Assembly (NCBI RefSeq): GCF_902167145.1
Contig: NC_050104.1
Span: 98,715,849 to 98,779,848, forward strand
DNA from: Zea mays
Taxonomy: Eukaryota > Streptophyta > Magnoliopsida > Poales > Poaceae
Reading direction: 5' to 3'
Length of the DNA: 64,000 nt
The position numbers were made by a program, and so were the translations under genes. Of this stretch, positions 44,272 through 55,642 are shown piece after piece (the first letter of the stretch is position 1; every line of letters begins with the position of its first letter). The notes under the pieces were generated by a model that had not been told where the DNA came from, searched no databases, and saw nothing but the letters and a program-made list of their open reading frames with translations.

Positions 44272-45099
44272 ATCTCCCCCTTTTTGGTGATTGATGCCAA
44301 CACAAACCAAAGCAAATATGGAAGTGCATAATTGAACTAGTTTGCATAATGTAAGTGCAAAGGTTGCTTGGAATTGAGCCAATATAAATACTTATAAGAT
44401 ATGCATGGATTGTTTCTTCATTTTTAACATTTTGGACCACGCTTGCACCACATGTTTTGTTTTTGCAAATTCTTTTGTAAACCCTTTTCAAAAGTTATTT
44501 TGCAAATAGTCAAAGGTAAATGAATAAGATTTTGCAAAGCATCTTTAAGATTTGAAATTTTCTCCCCCTGTTTCAAATGCTTTTCCTTTGACTCAACAAA
44601 ACTCCCCCTTAATGAAATCCTCCTCTTAGTGATCAAGAGGGTTTTGATAATAATTTTGAAGAGGGTATACCAATTTGAAATTATATCACAAGTAAGATAC
44701 CAATTTGAAAAATACTCTTTGAATAACTAAATTTTACAATTGGTGGTGGTGCGGTCCTTTTGCTTTGGGCTCATACTCTCTCCCCCTTTGGCATGAATCG
44801 CCAAAAACGGAAGCATTAGAGCCCTTGAATTACCTTCTCCCTCTTTGGTCATAAATAAATGAGTGAAGATTATACCAAAGATGGAGTCCTTTTGCTTTGA
44901 ACTCTCCCCCAAAAGATGGAGAGATGCGCGGAGCAACGGCGAGGGATGAGTTACGAAGTGGAAGCCTTTGTCTTCGCCGAAGACTCCAATTCCCTTTTAA
45001 TACACCTATGACTTGGTTTGAAATAGACTTGAAAACACATTAGTCATAGCATGTGAAAGAGATATGATCAAAGATATATAGAAGAGCTATGTATGCAAA
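44272..45099 (-). other. 3' non-coding region of Sirevirus C with repeated polypurine tracts
   Basis: Sense-strand AAAAAGGGGGAGATT adjoins the LTR (44272-44286), with further CTCCCCC runs on the plus strand at about 44570, 44603, 44780 and 44903. The GTCTTCGCCGAAGAC dyad recurs at about 44969-44983. No gene is seen. Confidence 0.72.
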
Positions 45100-48000
45100 T
45101 CAACAAAAGAAGTTCCTAGAATCAAGAATATTTAGCTCATGCCTAAGTTTGTTAAAAGTTTGTTCATCAAGAGGCTTGGTAAAGATATCAGCTAATTGAT
45201 CTTTAGTATTAATGTAAGAAATCTCGATATCTCCCTTTTGTTGGTGATCCCTTAAAAAGTGATACCGAATGGCTATGTGTTTAGTGTGGCTATGCTCAAC
45301 GGGATTATCCGCCATGCGGATTGCACTCTCATTATCACATAGAAGAGGAACTTTGGTTAATTTGTAACCGTAGTCCCTAAGGGTTTGCCTCATCCAAAGT
45401 AGTTGTGCGCAACAATGGCCTGCGGCAATGTACTCGGCTTCGGCGGTAGAAAGAGCGACCGAATTTTGCTTCTTTGAAGCCCAAGACACCAAGGATCTTC
45501 CCAAGAACTGGCAAGTCCCCGATGTGCTCTTTCTATTGATTTTACACCCCGCCCAATCGGCATCCGAATAGCCAATCAAATCAAATATGGATCCCCTAGG
45601 ATACCAAAGCCCAAACTTAGGAGTATAAACTAAATATCTCAAGATTTGTTTTACGGCCGTAAGGTGACCTTCCATAGGGTCGGCTTGGAATCTTGCACAC
45701 ATGCATACGGAAAGCATAATATCCGGTCGAGATGCACATAAGTAGAGTAAAGAACCTATCATCGACTGGTATACCTTTTGATCCACGGACTTACCTCCCT
45801 CGTCGAGGTCGAGATGCCCATTTGTTCCCATGGGTGTCTTGATGGGTTTGGCATCCTTCATTCCAAACTTGCTTAGAATATCTTGAGTATACTTTGTTTG
45901 GCTTAGAAAGGTGCCTTCTTGGAGTTGCTTCACTTGGAATCCTAAGAAGTACTTCAACTCCCCCATCATAGACATCTCGAACTTTTGTGTCATAATCCTA
46001 CTAAATTCTTCACATGTAGACTCGTTAGTAGACCCAAATATAATATCATCAACATAAATTTGGCATACAAACAAGTCATTTTCAAGAGTTTTAGTGAATA
46101 AAGTAGGATCGGCCTTTCCGACTTTGAATCCATTTGCAATAATAAAATCTCTAAGGCATTCATACCATGCTCTTGGGGCTTGCTTGAGCCCATAAAGCGC
46201 CTTAGAGAGCTTATAGACATGATTAGGATACTCATTATCTTCAAAGCCGGGAGATTGCTCAATATAAACCTCTTCTTTGATTGGTCCATTGAGGAAGGCA
46301 CTTTTTACGTCCATTTGATAAAGCTTAAAGCCATGGTAAGTAGCATAGGCCAATAATATACGAATTGACTCAAGCCTAGCTACGGGTGCATAGGTTTCAC
46401 CGAAATCCAAACCTTCGACTTGGGAGTATCCCTTGGCTACAAATCGGGCTTTGTTCCTTGTCACCACACCATGCTCGTCTTGCTTGTTGCGGAAGACCCA
46501 TTTGGTTCCTACAACATTTTGATTAGGACGCGGAACTAAATGCCATACCTCATTCCTAGTGAAGTTGTTGAGCTCCTCTTGCATCGCCACCACCCAATCC
46601 GAACCTTGAAGTGCTTCCTCTATCCTGTGTGGCTCAATAGAGGAAACAAAAGAGTAATGCTCACAAAAATGTGCAACACGAGATCTAGTGGTTACCCCCT
46701 TATGAATGTCGCCGAGGATGGTGTCGACGGGGTGATCTCGTTGGATTGCTTGGTGGACTCTTGGGTGTGGCGGTCTTTGTTCTTCATCCTCCTTGTCTTT
46801 CTCATTTGCATCTCCCCCTTGATCATTGCTGTCATCTTGAGGTGGCTCATTTGCTTGATCTTTTCCTTTATCAATTTGAGCCTCATCCTCATTTTGAGTT
46901 GGTGGAGATGCTTGCGTGGAGGAGGATGGTTGATCTTGTGCATTTGGAGGCTCTTCGGATTCCTTAGGACACACATCCCCAATGGACATGTTCCTTAGCG
47001 CGATGCACGGAGCCTCTTCATCACCTATCTCATCAAGATCAACTTGCTCTACTTGAGAGCCGTTAGTCTCATCAAACACAACGTCACAAGAAACTTCAAC
47101 TTGTCCGGAGGACTTGTTAAAGACTCTATATGCCCTTGTGTTTGAATCATATCCTAGTAAAAAGCCTTCTACAGTCTTAGGAGCAAATTTAGATTTTCTA
47201 CCTCTTTTAATAAGTATAAAGCATTTGCTACCAAAGACTCTAAAATATGAAATGTTGGGCTTTTTACCGGTTAGGAGTTCATAAGATGTCTTCTTGAGGA
47301 TTCGGTGTAGATATAACCGGTTGATGGCGTAGCAGGCGGTGTTGACCGCCTCGGCCCAAAACCGATCCGAAGTCTTGTACTCATCAAGCATGGTTCTTGC
47401 CATGTCCAATAGAGTTCTATTCTTCCTCTCCACTACACCATTTTGTTGTGGGGTGTAGGGAGAAGAGAACTCATGCTTGATGCCCTCCTCCTCAAGGAAG
47501 CCTTCAATTTGAGAGTTCTTGAACTCCGTCCCGTTGTCGCTTCTAATTTTCTTGATCCTTAAGCCAAACTCGTTTTGAGCTCGTCTCAAGAATCCTTTTA
47601 AGGTCTCTTGGGTGTGAGATTTTTCCTGCAAAAAGAACACCCAAGTGAAGCGAGAATAATCATCCACAATTACAAGACAATACTTACTCCCGCCGATGCT
47701 TATGTAAGCTATCGGGCCGAATAGATCCATGTGGAGTAGCTCAAGCGGCCTGTCGGTCGTCATGATGTTCTTGTGTGGATGATGAGTGCCAACTTGCTTC
47801 CCTGCTTGGCATGCGCTACAAATCCTGTCTTTCTCAAAATGAACATTTGTTAGTCCTAAAATGTGCTCTCCCTTTAGAAGCTTATGAAGATTCTTCATCC
47901 CAACATGTGCTAGTCGGCGGTGCCAGAGCCAGCCCATGTTAGTCTTAGCAATTAAGCAAGTGTCGAGTTCAGCTCTATCAAAATCCACTAAGTATAGCTG

Positions 48001-48342
48001 ACCCTCTAACACTCCCTTAAATGCTATTGAATCATCACTTCTTCTGAAGACAGTAACACCTACATCAGTGAATAAACAGTTGTAGCCCATTTTGCATAAT
48101 TGAGATACAGAAAGCAAGTTGTAATCTAATGAATCTACAAGAAAAACATTGGAAATAGAATGGTCAGGAGATATAGCAATTTTACCCAATCCTTTGACCA
48201 AACCTTGATTTCCATCCCCGAATGTAATAGCTCGTTGGGGATCTTGGTTTTTCTCATATGAGGAGAACATCTTCTTCTCCCCTGTCATATGGTTTGTGCA
48301 CCCGCTGTCGATAATCCAACTTGAGCCCCTGGATGCATAAAC
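45100..48342 (-). CDS. pol: Sirevirus C pol polyprotein
   Basis: The frame opens at 48342 after TAG. The first Met at 48288 gives 1,062 residues. All expected parts are present: protease ([10 protein letters not shown]), pre-integrase zinc domain (WHRRLAHVG...CSACQAGK), integrase core ([28 protein letters not shown]), reverse transcriptase (YVDDIIFG) and RNase H ([16 protein letters not shown]). It has no stop or frameshift although the LTRs are about 1.6% diverged. A few residues differ from B at usually constant places (for example [10 protein letters not shown] for [10 protein letters not shown], and VEHSHTKH). The gene is coding-intact, but the element's gag is disrupted. Confidence 0.93.
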   Translation of the reverse strand, partial: VYASRGSSWIIDSGCTNHMTGEKKMFSSYEKNQDPQRAITFGDGNQGLVKGLGKIAISPDHSISNVFLVDSLDYNLLSVSQLCKMGYNCLFTDVGVTVFRRSDDSIAFKGVLEGQLYLVDFDRAELDTCLIAKTNMGWLWHRRLAHVGMKNLHKLLKGEHILGLTNVHFEKDRICSACQAGKQVGTHHPHKNIMTTDRPLELLHMDLFGPIAYISIGGSKYCLVIVDDYSRFTWVFFLQEKSHTQETLKGFLRRAQNEFGLRIKKIRSDNGTEFKNSQIEGFLEEEGIKHEFSSPYTPQQNGVVERKNRTLLDMARTMLDEYKTSDRFWAEAVNTACYAINRLYLHRILKKTSYELLTGKKPNISYFRVFGSKCFILIKRGRKSKFAPKTVEGFLLGYDSNTRAYRVFNKSSGQVEVSCDVVFDETNGSQVEQVDLDEIGDEEAPCIALRNMSIGDVCPKESEEPPNAQDQPSSSTQASPPTQNEDEAQIDKGKDQANEPPQDDSNDQGGDANEKDKEDEEQRPPHPRVHQAIQRDHPVDTILGDIHKGVTTRSRVAHFCEHYSFVSSIEPHRIEEALQGSDWVVAMQEELNNFTRNEVWHLVPRPNQNVVGTKWVFRNKQDEHGVVTRNKARFVAKGYSQVEGLDFGETYAPVARLESIRILLAYATYHGFKLYQMDVKSAFLNGPIKEEVYIEQSPGFEDNEYPNHVYKLSKALYGLKQAPRAWYECLRDFIIANGFKVGKADPTLFTKTLENDLFVCQIYVDDIIFGSTNESTCEEFSRIMTQKFEMSMMGELKYFLGFQVKQLQEGTFLSQTKYTQDILSKFGMKDAKPIKTPMGTNGHLDLDEGGKSVDQKVYQSMIGSLLYLCASRPDIMLSVCMCARFQADPMEGHLTAVKQILRYLVYTPKFGLWYPRGSIFDLIGYSDADWAGCKINRKSTSGTCQFLGRSLVSWASKKQNSVALSTAEAEYIAAGHCCAQLLWMRQTLRDYGYKLTKVPLLCDNESAIRMADNPVEHSHTKHIAIRYHFLRDHQQKGDIEISYINTKDQLADIFTKPLDEQTFNKLRHELNILDSRNFFC

Positions 48343-48355
48343 CTACAAAACAAGT

Positions 48356-48936
48356 TTAGTTCTTGACTTTAGGTACCCAAACGGTTTTGGGTCCTTTGGC
48401 ATTAGAAACAAGAACTTTAGGTACCCAAACACAAGTCTTGGAGCTCTTGTGTTTGCCCCCAACATACTTGGCAACTACCTTGCCGGATTTGTTAGTCAAA
48501 ACATAAGATGCATCAAAAGTTTTGAATGAAATGTCATAATCATTTGATGCACTAGGAGTTTTCTTCTTAGGCAACTTAGCACGGGTTGGTTGCCTAGAAC
48601 TAGATGTCTCACCCTTATACATAAAAGCATGGTTAGGGCCAGAGTGAGACTTCCTAGAGTGAATTCTCCTAATTTTGCTCTCGGGATAACCGACAGGGTA
48701 TAAAATGTAACCCTCGTTATCCTGAGGCATGGGAGCATTGCCCTTAACAAAGTTGGACAATTTCTTAGGAGGGGCATTAATTTTGACATTGCCTCCCTGT
48801 TGGAAGCCAATGCCATCCTTAATGCCAGGGCGTCTCCCACTATAGAGCATGCTTCTAGCAAATTTAAATTTTTCATTTTCTAAGTCATGCTCAGCAATCT
48901 TAGCATCTAGTTTTGCTATGTGATCATTTTGTTGTT
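48356..48936 (-). pseudogene. gag: Sirevirus C gag, C-terminal part
   Basis: Last part of C gag (from QNDHIAKLDAKIAEHD to the terminal WVPKVKN and the stop at 48356), cut from the rest by E. It reads open into the E LTR for a short way, which is chance. It pairs with 56289-58356. Confidence 0.92.
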
Positions 48937-49577
48937 TGTTGGGGACCTTCGGCGTCCGAAGGTCCTCAAAAACAGGATTTAACAGTATTTCTGTAGTACA
49001 ATGTGTGAACAGGTACCCTCGGACTAAAGCCGGCATTGCAGTAAACCGGAGTAATACGAAGGTTGATCAGAGCCGAAGGTGCGAGCAGGAAAGCTTCGGC
49101 GTAACAGCAAAGAGTGGAACCGACTTAAAGATGAAAAGGCTATTCAGACCTCGATAGACTACTATATAGTTATTATCAAATGTAAAGGGCATGAATGTAA
49201 TTTTGCAAGGGCTATGTCCCGTGTCTATAAATAGGTGAACAGTATCCCCGTACTGTTCACGCTGACTTGGCATTCGCTTTTTGCGTCACGCTTGTACTGT
49301 CATTTCCTTCCGATTGAAGGTACACTTATAGTTCAATAATATTTTTGTTTATGTTCAATAATAATAAATGATTGTTTATGTTTTCTTTTACATTCTTTAT
49401 ATTTCGTCCTTCGTCATTGTTTGATGAATTTATGAAGGTATGTCCTTCATAACCTTCGTTCGCAAGTCATTATATCCTAAGGGAAGTAATGCTTCGGGGG
49501 ACGAAGGGTGTTAACGATTAATATTTTCTATGTTGCCTTGTTCTTAACTCTTAGCACTTGAGAACAAGTCCCCAACA
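48937..49577 (+). repeat. 5' LTR of element E
   Basis: 641 bp. A TATA box TATAAATAG is at 49226-49234. A short inverted repeat, GGACCTTCGGCGTCCGAAGGTCC, begins five bases from the start. One base differs from the other LTR. Confidence 0.93.
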
Positions 49578-49578
49578 T

Positions 49579-49596
49579 TGGCGCCCACCTCCGGTG
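49579..49596 (+). other. primer-binding site of element E
   Basis: TGGCGCCCACCTCCGGTG begins two bases after the LTR. The matching tRNA is not assigned. Confidence 0.7.
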
Positions 49597-49651
49597 AACT
49601 CACTTCCATTTCTTGAGCTTTTCAACACCTTCGGCAAGCATCACCTTCGTC

Positions 49652-51169
49652 ATGCCGCTGAAGAAGACTTCAGCACCAGGGGCTGGCACGCTGCAGCCGC
49701 TGGACCCCAATCAAGACGTCCTTTCTCTTAGAGAGGCACGAAGCCAGAAGAGGAAGGCTACCAGTCCAACACCTCCGGAGGATGATCTAGATCAGGAGAT
49801 TCAAAATCTGGAAATCCTTCAGCAGCAGGTTCAACGCAAGAAGGAGAAGATGGCCAGGCTAGCCGAACTGCAGAGGCAGATAGACGAAGCCTCTGAAGAA
49901 GTTCGCCATCTTGCTCAGGATGAGCAACACCGAAGGCCTCAGCATCAAGATCTTCATCAGGAGGGTTTTCCCAACGAAGATGACTGGTATGACAATTTCC
50001 ATCATGGGAATTTTGTTTTTGATGATGCTTCTCCCCTGTCCGCTGAGCTGCAGGCTACACCTTGGCCCCCGTCCTACAAGCCGCCTCAGCTCCCCGTATT
50101 TGATGGCCACTCAGACCCGAAGCAATTTTTGATGAGCTACGAAGCAACAGTGTCTTCGTACGGTGGCAATGCTTCAGTCATGGCCAAATCTTTCGTTATG
50201 GCTGTCAGAAGCGTTGCTCAAACCTGGTATTCCTCCCTTCGACCAGGAACGATCACCTCATGGCAGAAGCTGAAGGACTTGCTGTTAACTAGCTTTCAAG
50301 GGTTTCAGACGAAGCCGGTCACTGCTCAGGCTCTCTTCCAATGCACTCAGGACCATGAAGAGTACCTTCAGGCATATGTCCGAAGGTTCCTACGATTGAG
50401 GGCACAGGCGCCGACAGTGCCCAATGAGATTGTCATTGAAGCTATGATCAAGGGGCTTCGGCCAGGGCCTTCAGCACAGTATTTTGCCAGGAAGCCACCA
50501 CAAACGCTGGAAAAGTTGCTCCAGAAGATGGACGAATACATTCGAGCTGACAATGATTTTCGTCAAAGAAGGGAGGAGGCTTTCAGGTTTTCTGAAATGA
50601 CCAGGGGCTTCGGAGGAAGGTTTTACCCGAGGCATGTCAGGTCAATTCACAATTCTACTCAGAATGATGATAAAGGGAGTCAGCAACAAAGGCCACAATA
50701 CTCCTCACAGGCTTCAGGGCAACAACAAAGTTCCTTCCGACCTCCAGCTCCAAGAGGCAGAGGCGCCAGGGGCTTCGGAGGAAGATTTGGCGATCAACCG
50801 AGAAGAATCTTTTGCTTATTCTGCGGTGAGAACAAAGGCCATACTACCAGGATGTGCCATGTCACTATTCAGAAGCAAAAGGAAATAGCTGAAGCAGCAG
50901 CACAACAAGCTCAGCCGAAGCAGGTCATGCATACAGCTTCGTATCATTCGCCCTACATCCCAGAGTATGTGGGCAACCATCCTGCAGTCTCTGTTGCTTC
51001 GGCGAGTCAGCCTCAAGCTTCGTGGCAACAGCCTCCGCCTCCACCTCCGTTGCAGCAAGGCCAGCAGCCAGAAGGGAGCCAATATGCTCCGCATCAAAGG
51101 GACTTCAGAGAACAGTCCGAAGCTCGCACGGTCAACAGCACTGTGCCAGAATCAAAGCACATCTATTGA
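49652..51169 (+). CDS. gag: element E gag
   Basis: 505 residues from the ATG at 49652 (MPLKKTSAPGAGTL); the frame is open further upstream from a TTG but has no earlier ATG. A short coiled coil (about residues 45-90) precedes the Ty3-type gag core, about residues 145-310: FDGHSDPKQFLMSYEATV, VAQTWYSSLRPGTITSW, LQAYVRRFLRLRAQAP. A zinc-knuckle-like motif CLFCGENKGHTTRMC (C-x2-C-x5-H-x4-C, one residue longer than the usual spacing) is at about 390-405. The C-terminus is rich in Gln and Pro. It lacks the protease that normally follows. It should form particles that package E RNA, with enzymes supplied in trans. Confidence 0.92.
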   Translation: MPLKKTSAPGAGTLQPLDPNQDVLSLREARSQKRKATSPTPPEDDLDQEIQNLEILQQQVQRKKEKMARLAELQRQIDEASEEVRHLAQDEQHRRPQHQDLHQEGFPNEDDWYDNFHHGNFVFDDASPLSAELQATPWPPSYKPPQLPVFDGHSDPKQFLMSYEATVSSYGGNASVMAKSFVMAVRSVAQTWYSSLRPGTITSWQKLKDLLLTSFQGFQTKPVTAQALFQCTQDHEEYLQAYVRRFLRLRAQAPTVPNEIVIEAMIKGLRPGPSAQYFARKPPQTLEKLLQKMDEYIRADNDFRQRREEAFRFSEMTRGFGGRFYPRHVRSIHNSTQNDDKGSQQQRPQYSSQASGQQQSSFRPPAPRGRGARGFGGRFGDQPRRIFCLFCGENKGHTTRMCHVTIQKQKEIAEAAAQQAQPKQVMHTASYHSPYIPEYVGNHPAVSVASASQPQASWQQPPPPPPLQQGQQPEGSQYAPHQRDFREQSEARTVNSTVPESKHIY

Positions 51170-51339
51170 CAAATATCCTACCTTAATAGCAATCTTTTTC
51201 ATTCAGTTTTATTTTCTGTAATAAAGGACATTGATTAGGTTTCATGTAATTAGTTTCGTTGATCCCTACAAGAAAAATATGTTTTCTTCACAGGCTTGTG
51301 ATAATAAAAAGGACCTTCGGACCATCGAAAATTCTTCGA

Positions 51340-51640
51340 AGCAACAAAAAGTCGTTCTAAGGAACGCAGAGTAAGTTTGATGAAGTCACAGAAAGTCGTT
51401 CCGAAGGGAGCGCAGTGTAAGTTTTCTGCTCCAAAGTCGTTCCAAAAGGAATGCAGAGCATACAGCGAAAAGTCAACGCTGATACCGCCTAAGAAAAAGG
51501 CGAAGAAGCTCCAAAGACGTTCCTAAGGGAATGCAGAGCTTACAGCGAAAAGTCAACGCTGATTCCGCTAAAGTAAAAGGCGAAGAAGCTCCTAAGGGAG
51601 GCTTATAGCGAAAAGTTAACGCTGGTTTGCAAAAAGATTG
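51340..51640 (+). repeat. tandem repeats between gag and the antisense gene of E
   Basis: Three to four imperfect copies of a unit of about 90 bp, with AAAGTCGTTCCAAAAGGAATGC, AGAGC.TACAGCGAAAAGTC and AACGCTGAT.CCGC. They lie between the gag stop and the 3' end of the opposing gene. No frame is seen in 51170-52100. Confidence 0.75.
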
Positions 51641-52103
51641 TGTTTTATCGCGCAGATATGCGTGTACCTTCGGAATATCACCTTACACAGCATAACATCA
51701 TCACATCATTTTGCATAACATAAGCATCATACATCATACTGCATGTGGCATAAGAAAGAGATATGATACCAATCTTCGGGAAAACGCTTTGAAAAAGGGG
51801 CAAATCATGCCAAGTCACAAGGAGAAACAATATTGATCTCTGAAGTATAGCCTTGAGGAATGTTTCTACGAAGCTTCAACACTTTTCGGGATACTTCGGA
51901 TATTGTTGTGATAAATGGTAATTTTTCTTCACGAAGCATGAAAAGAAGGGAAGGTGTTTTTTCGCCAGACTCAAAAACGGTACGTATGTAAAGTTTCATG
52001 CATCGTAAAGAATTGAACCATAAAGAAAAATAAGACAAATATATTACATACAGGATTACAAGATATTACACATGTTACATTTAAAATGTTTTTACAATAG
52101 CAT

Positions 52104-55100
52104 TTAGTCCTCCCTAAGTACCACTTCTGCGGCTTCGTTCAACAGTCGATCGACAACTTCATCCATAATAGCTTCAGCCATCTTTTTAATTTCATCATCA
52201 CCCCTAGGCCGAGCACCCGGAGATACTTCAGTAGAATCTGAGGAAGGACAGGACACGGCTACATTGCTATTACAAAATCGCAAACAAATCTTAAAGCCTA
52301 AAGGTTACAACACGATAAAAACTATTATTTAGTACCTAATGGACCTTCGGCATCTGCGCTCTTGTCAGCAGCCTCGGCTATTTCTCTAGCATCGTGAATG
52401 CCCTTCTCACTTTTTCGAATAATTTCTCCGGCCATTTCTCGGCCACCATTATCCCAGATATCGGTAAAAAATTTTCCACCAATTATACTAGCTTCGGCCG
52501 AAGGATCTTTTGTATCTTCAAAGGACAAAGCAGCTTCGGACTGTGCTAAAATTTTTACATGTTCACAGCCCTTCTTCTCTAAGATAGTGGCAATCCCTCT
52601 GGCGCCAGAGAAGGCACATATATCTCCTCGGCTATTCAAGATTTCTTCGAAGGCTTCAGCTTCGTGGCCAATCCATTCGATAGCACCTTCGGGATTGCCT
52701 CTCGAAAAGTTTTCCTCACTTGAGAACGCGCCAACCTTGGCGAAGCTAGCCTTTAATTTCTTAACACAATCTATAGATTTGTTGTAGCATCTCTTTTTGG
52801 ACGAACGAAGCTCTTCAACAGTCACTTCTAGGTGATCTGCCCATTGATCGCTGAGTTCACGCTTTGTTTCTTCAAGTATGCGTTCTTCCTTGGCTCTGGC
52901 CAGTTGTTTCCGAAGGTCTTCAATTTCGCGTTTCTGAGCTTCAGCTTGGCTTTTAAAAGCATCTTCGTCCTCCTTTATTTTATTTATCAATGAGTACAAA
53001 ATTTTGTCTTTTTCGAGACCTTCGTTCCTCAGTTCAATTACTTCGGAACGAAGGTTGCTCAGGGCTATAGTACAACTTTCGTCTTCAGCATCTTTCTGTG
53101 CCCTGAGGGCATTGCTAAGTATCAGGCCCTGCAAAAAGAAATATGTGTGTGTCAATAAGTTTTAACAAACAAAAAAATTTGGACTCAACGAAAAATACAA
53201 AAATTTCATTTGTCGCACCTTTAAACTATTGTAAGCCAGGCTGTCGGCCAGATCGTTCTTCGACAGCACCGAGAGCCCGTCTTCTAAAGTCGGGAACCCA
53301 AAGCTCTTGCTCATCTCCCGGCAGACAGAAATCTCCTTGCTGTCGGGAAGACAATACAAGAAGTCTTCTTCTCCACTGCCATTAAATATTAACGCCCCCT
53401 TTGGATACTTCAGTTTTTGGGCATAGTGCTGGGCCTCTTGTTCTTCTTTTTCTGATAATTTTTTCCCCGAAGCATGACGGAAAATATAATCACGAATTTT
53501 GGAGGATGCTTCGGGGGCAATAACACCGGTTTCTTCATCAAAAGTTGGCTTTGTTATTTTTTCTGCCTCACTTTCCAAGGGTTTTCCCTTCGCGGGCTCT
53601 GAGGGCCCAGCTTCGGCTTCAATCTTTTGCTCTGAAGCTGTAGAACTAGGAATTTCAGTTGCTGTTTCAGGAGTGACAGCAGCCTTCTTCGGAGGTGTGC
53701 TTGAAGATTTGATTGTTTCCAGTACATCTAGCACATTAGCCATTCTCTTTCTTCTTGGAGTTACGGCTGGCACCTTTTCATTTTTTGTTGTCCCAATGTT
53801 TGCTGCAGGACTCAAAACTTCTGATGTTTTGGAGCCCTCAGTTGCTTCCTTTACCTCTTCCATTTTTTCTGTGCACGGCGCTTCGGCCTTTTCTTCTGTT
53901 CCTGATAACAAAATTTTTGATTGTTCCAATTTTGACTTTATTGGCACTTCGGCCGTTTCTGCGACTTCTGGCACTAAAGTTGGCTCGGTTGGTTTTTCAG
54001 CTTCGGTTGCCGAAGAAGTTCCTCCGGTAAACTCAGGCACCGAAGCTGGTTCAATATAGCGCGGCCGATGCGTAAGAACCTTTATCTTCTTCCTTTTCGG
54101 TTCTGGCTCGCTAGGAGCAGCTACAGCTTCTTCTTTTGCAGAGGTTGTGTTTTTTCTCTTCTGCCTTCGAATGGGATAGCAATAATCAGGGTAGACAAAC
54201 CCGATGGCATCAAATACCCGATTCAGTCTCTTCTTTTTTCGGCCTCCGAAGGCTGCTGACATTGCATTATCTTCGGCCTTCGAGTAGGTCCCAAGCAGCT
54301 CATCACTTAAATTGTCAATGCTTTTCAACCACTCATCATCTGGCTCAATAAATTTATCTCCAAATTTAAAAGTGTACTTAAATCTGATAAGTCCACCTTC
54401 GTTGGCCCCTTTAATGGTTTCTTGTGGCATTTCCCATTTCTCCGCAAGCGGCCACACCCTGAAGGCGATATGCTCTTGTACTAAGTCCCTTGTTCCTATA
54501 AAAGAGCAGACAACGCCGAAGGCTCTCTGACATTCTTCGGCAGCCTCATTTATTTCAACCTTCGGCCTGCGAAGGCCGAAGCTTTGCCAAATAGGACGCA
54601 TAATTATACCTTTGATGTCTTCTCGTGCTTTCAGATCATTTTTTACATAGAACCATTCTGTCATCCAGCCGCTGGGCCATCTCTTCCGAAAAGTTGGAAC
54701 GGGGCAGCTTGACCCAGACCGAGAAACAAAATTGTAGCAGCCGAAGTTATTGTGATATTGTTCCTTACCCCAAGGTATTGTTTCGTATGATAATTCGTGC
54801 ATATTGCAGAAACTTTTTGCATCAGGCTCCAGACCTTGGCTTCGCACGGCCCACACGAAGATGTTCAGCCTTATGATTGCCTCGGGGGTAAGTTGGTGAA
54901 GATAGACTTCAAAAATCTTCAGCACCTCCACGACGAAGCTGCTCAAGGGCAATCGCAGTCCAGCCTTCAAAAAGCTTCGGAACACTATGACTTCATTCTC
55001 TTCAGGGTGTGGACAAGTCTTCTCCCCTTCGTCGGCCCTCACAACGGACAGATCCCGGAAATACCTTCCTCTCATGTTAACAAGATGATTCTCTTTGATA

Positions 55101-55336
55101 GTTGATCTACCATAAACTGAATGGCTTGGTCGCCAGGGACGATCTTCGGAGTCTTCGCCACCGCTGTCCACATCATAACTTTCACTGTCACCAGTATCTT
55201 CAGACAGACCTTCCAAAATCTCCTTGGTAATTTTTTCTGTGTTGGTTTTCGACATCGCTATAAGAAACCCCAAGTTCTTCTCTTCATCAAGACTCAGCTT
55301 CATCTCAGCAGCAGCCTTCTTAGCAGCTTCAGACAT
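52104..55336 (-). CDS. antisense three-exon gene in element E (PF04195-like, putative gypsy-associated protein)
   Basis: Starts at the ATG at 55336 (MSEAAKKAAAEMK). Exon 1 is 55336-53219. Intron 1, 53218-53129 (90 bp), has donor AAG/GTGCGA and acceptor TTTTTGCAG/GG. Exon 2 is 53128-52336. Intron 2, 52335-52259 (77 bp), has donor TTAG/GTACTA and acceptor AATGTAG/CC. Exon 3 ends at the TAA at 52104-52106. The frames agree across both introns (phases 0 and 1), giving about 1,021 residues. Residues about 85-260 (YFRDLSVVRADEGEK, LRLPLSSFVVEVLKIFEVYL, RKRWPSGWMTEWFYVKNDL) resemble the plant family PF04195. A Pro/Glu/Ala-rich middle and, in exon 2, a strong coiled coil follow. The biochemical function is unknown. 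A TATA box at 55479-55486 suggests its own promoter. Intron 2 is less certain than intron 1. Confidence 0.8.
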
Positions 55337-55478
55337 CTTCGGAAACGCTAAAAAACTGTTTTCAAATCCGAAGCTTCAAAGCTAAAAGCTTAGCAAATCA
55401 CAGTGCACAAGAGCTAAAAATTGAGTAAGCGGGAGTGGTTGGCCAGAAAGCATGCAAAATGAGTTTGCGGTATGGCCG

Positions 55479-55486
55479 TATTTATA
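55479..55486 (-). promoter_or_regulatory. TATA box of the antisense gene in element E
   Basis: On the minus strand the sequence GCATATAAATACGG holds TATAAATA about 145 bp upstream of the ATG at 55336, leaving a leader of about 110 bases. It lies in the internal region, outside the right LTR (which starts at 55643), so it is not the LTR promoter. Confidence 0.65.
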
Positions 55487-55642
55487 TGCTCGGTGCGTTG
55501 AAAGCTGAAAGACCCCACTTGTCATCGAATGTTGCTATTCTAGCAAAGGGAAGGTGTTTTTTCGGACCTTCGGCGTAAAGCCTTCGTCCATATCGCAATC
55601 TAAATTTATTATTTCAAACAAATTAATATTGCGAGGGGCTAC

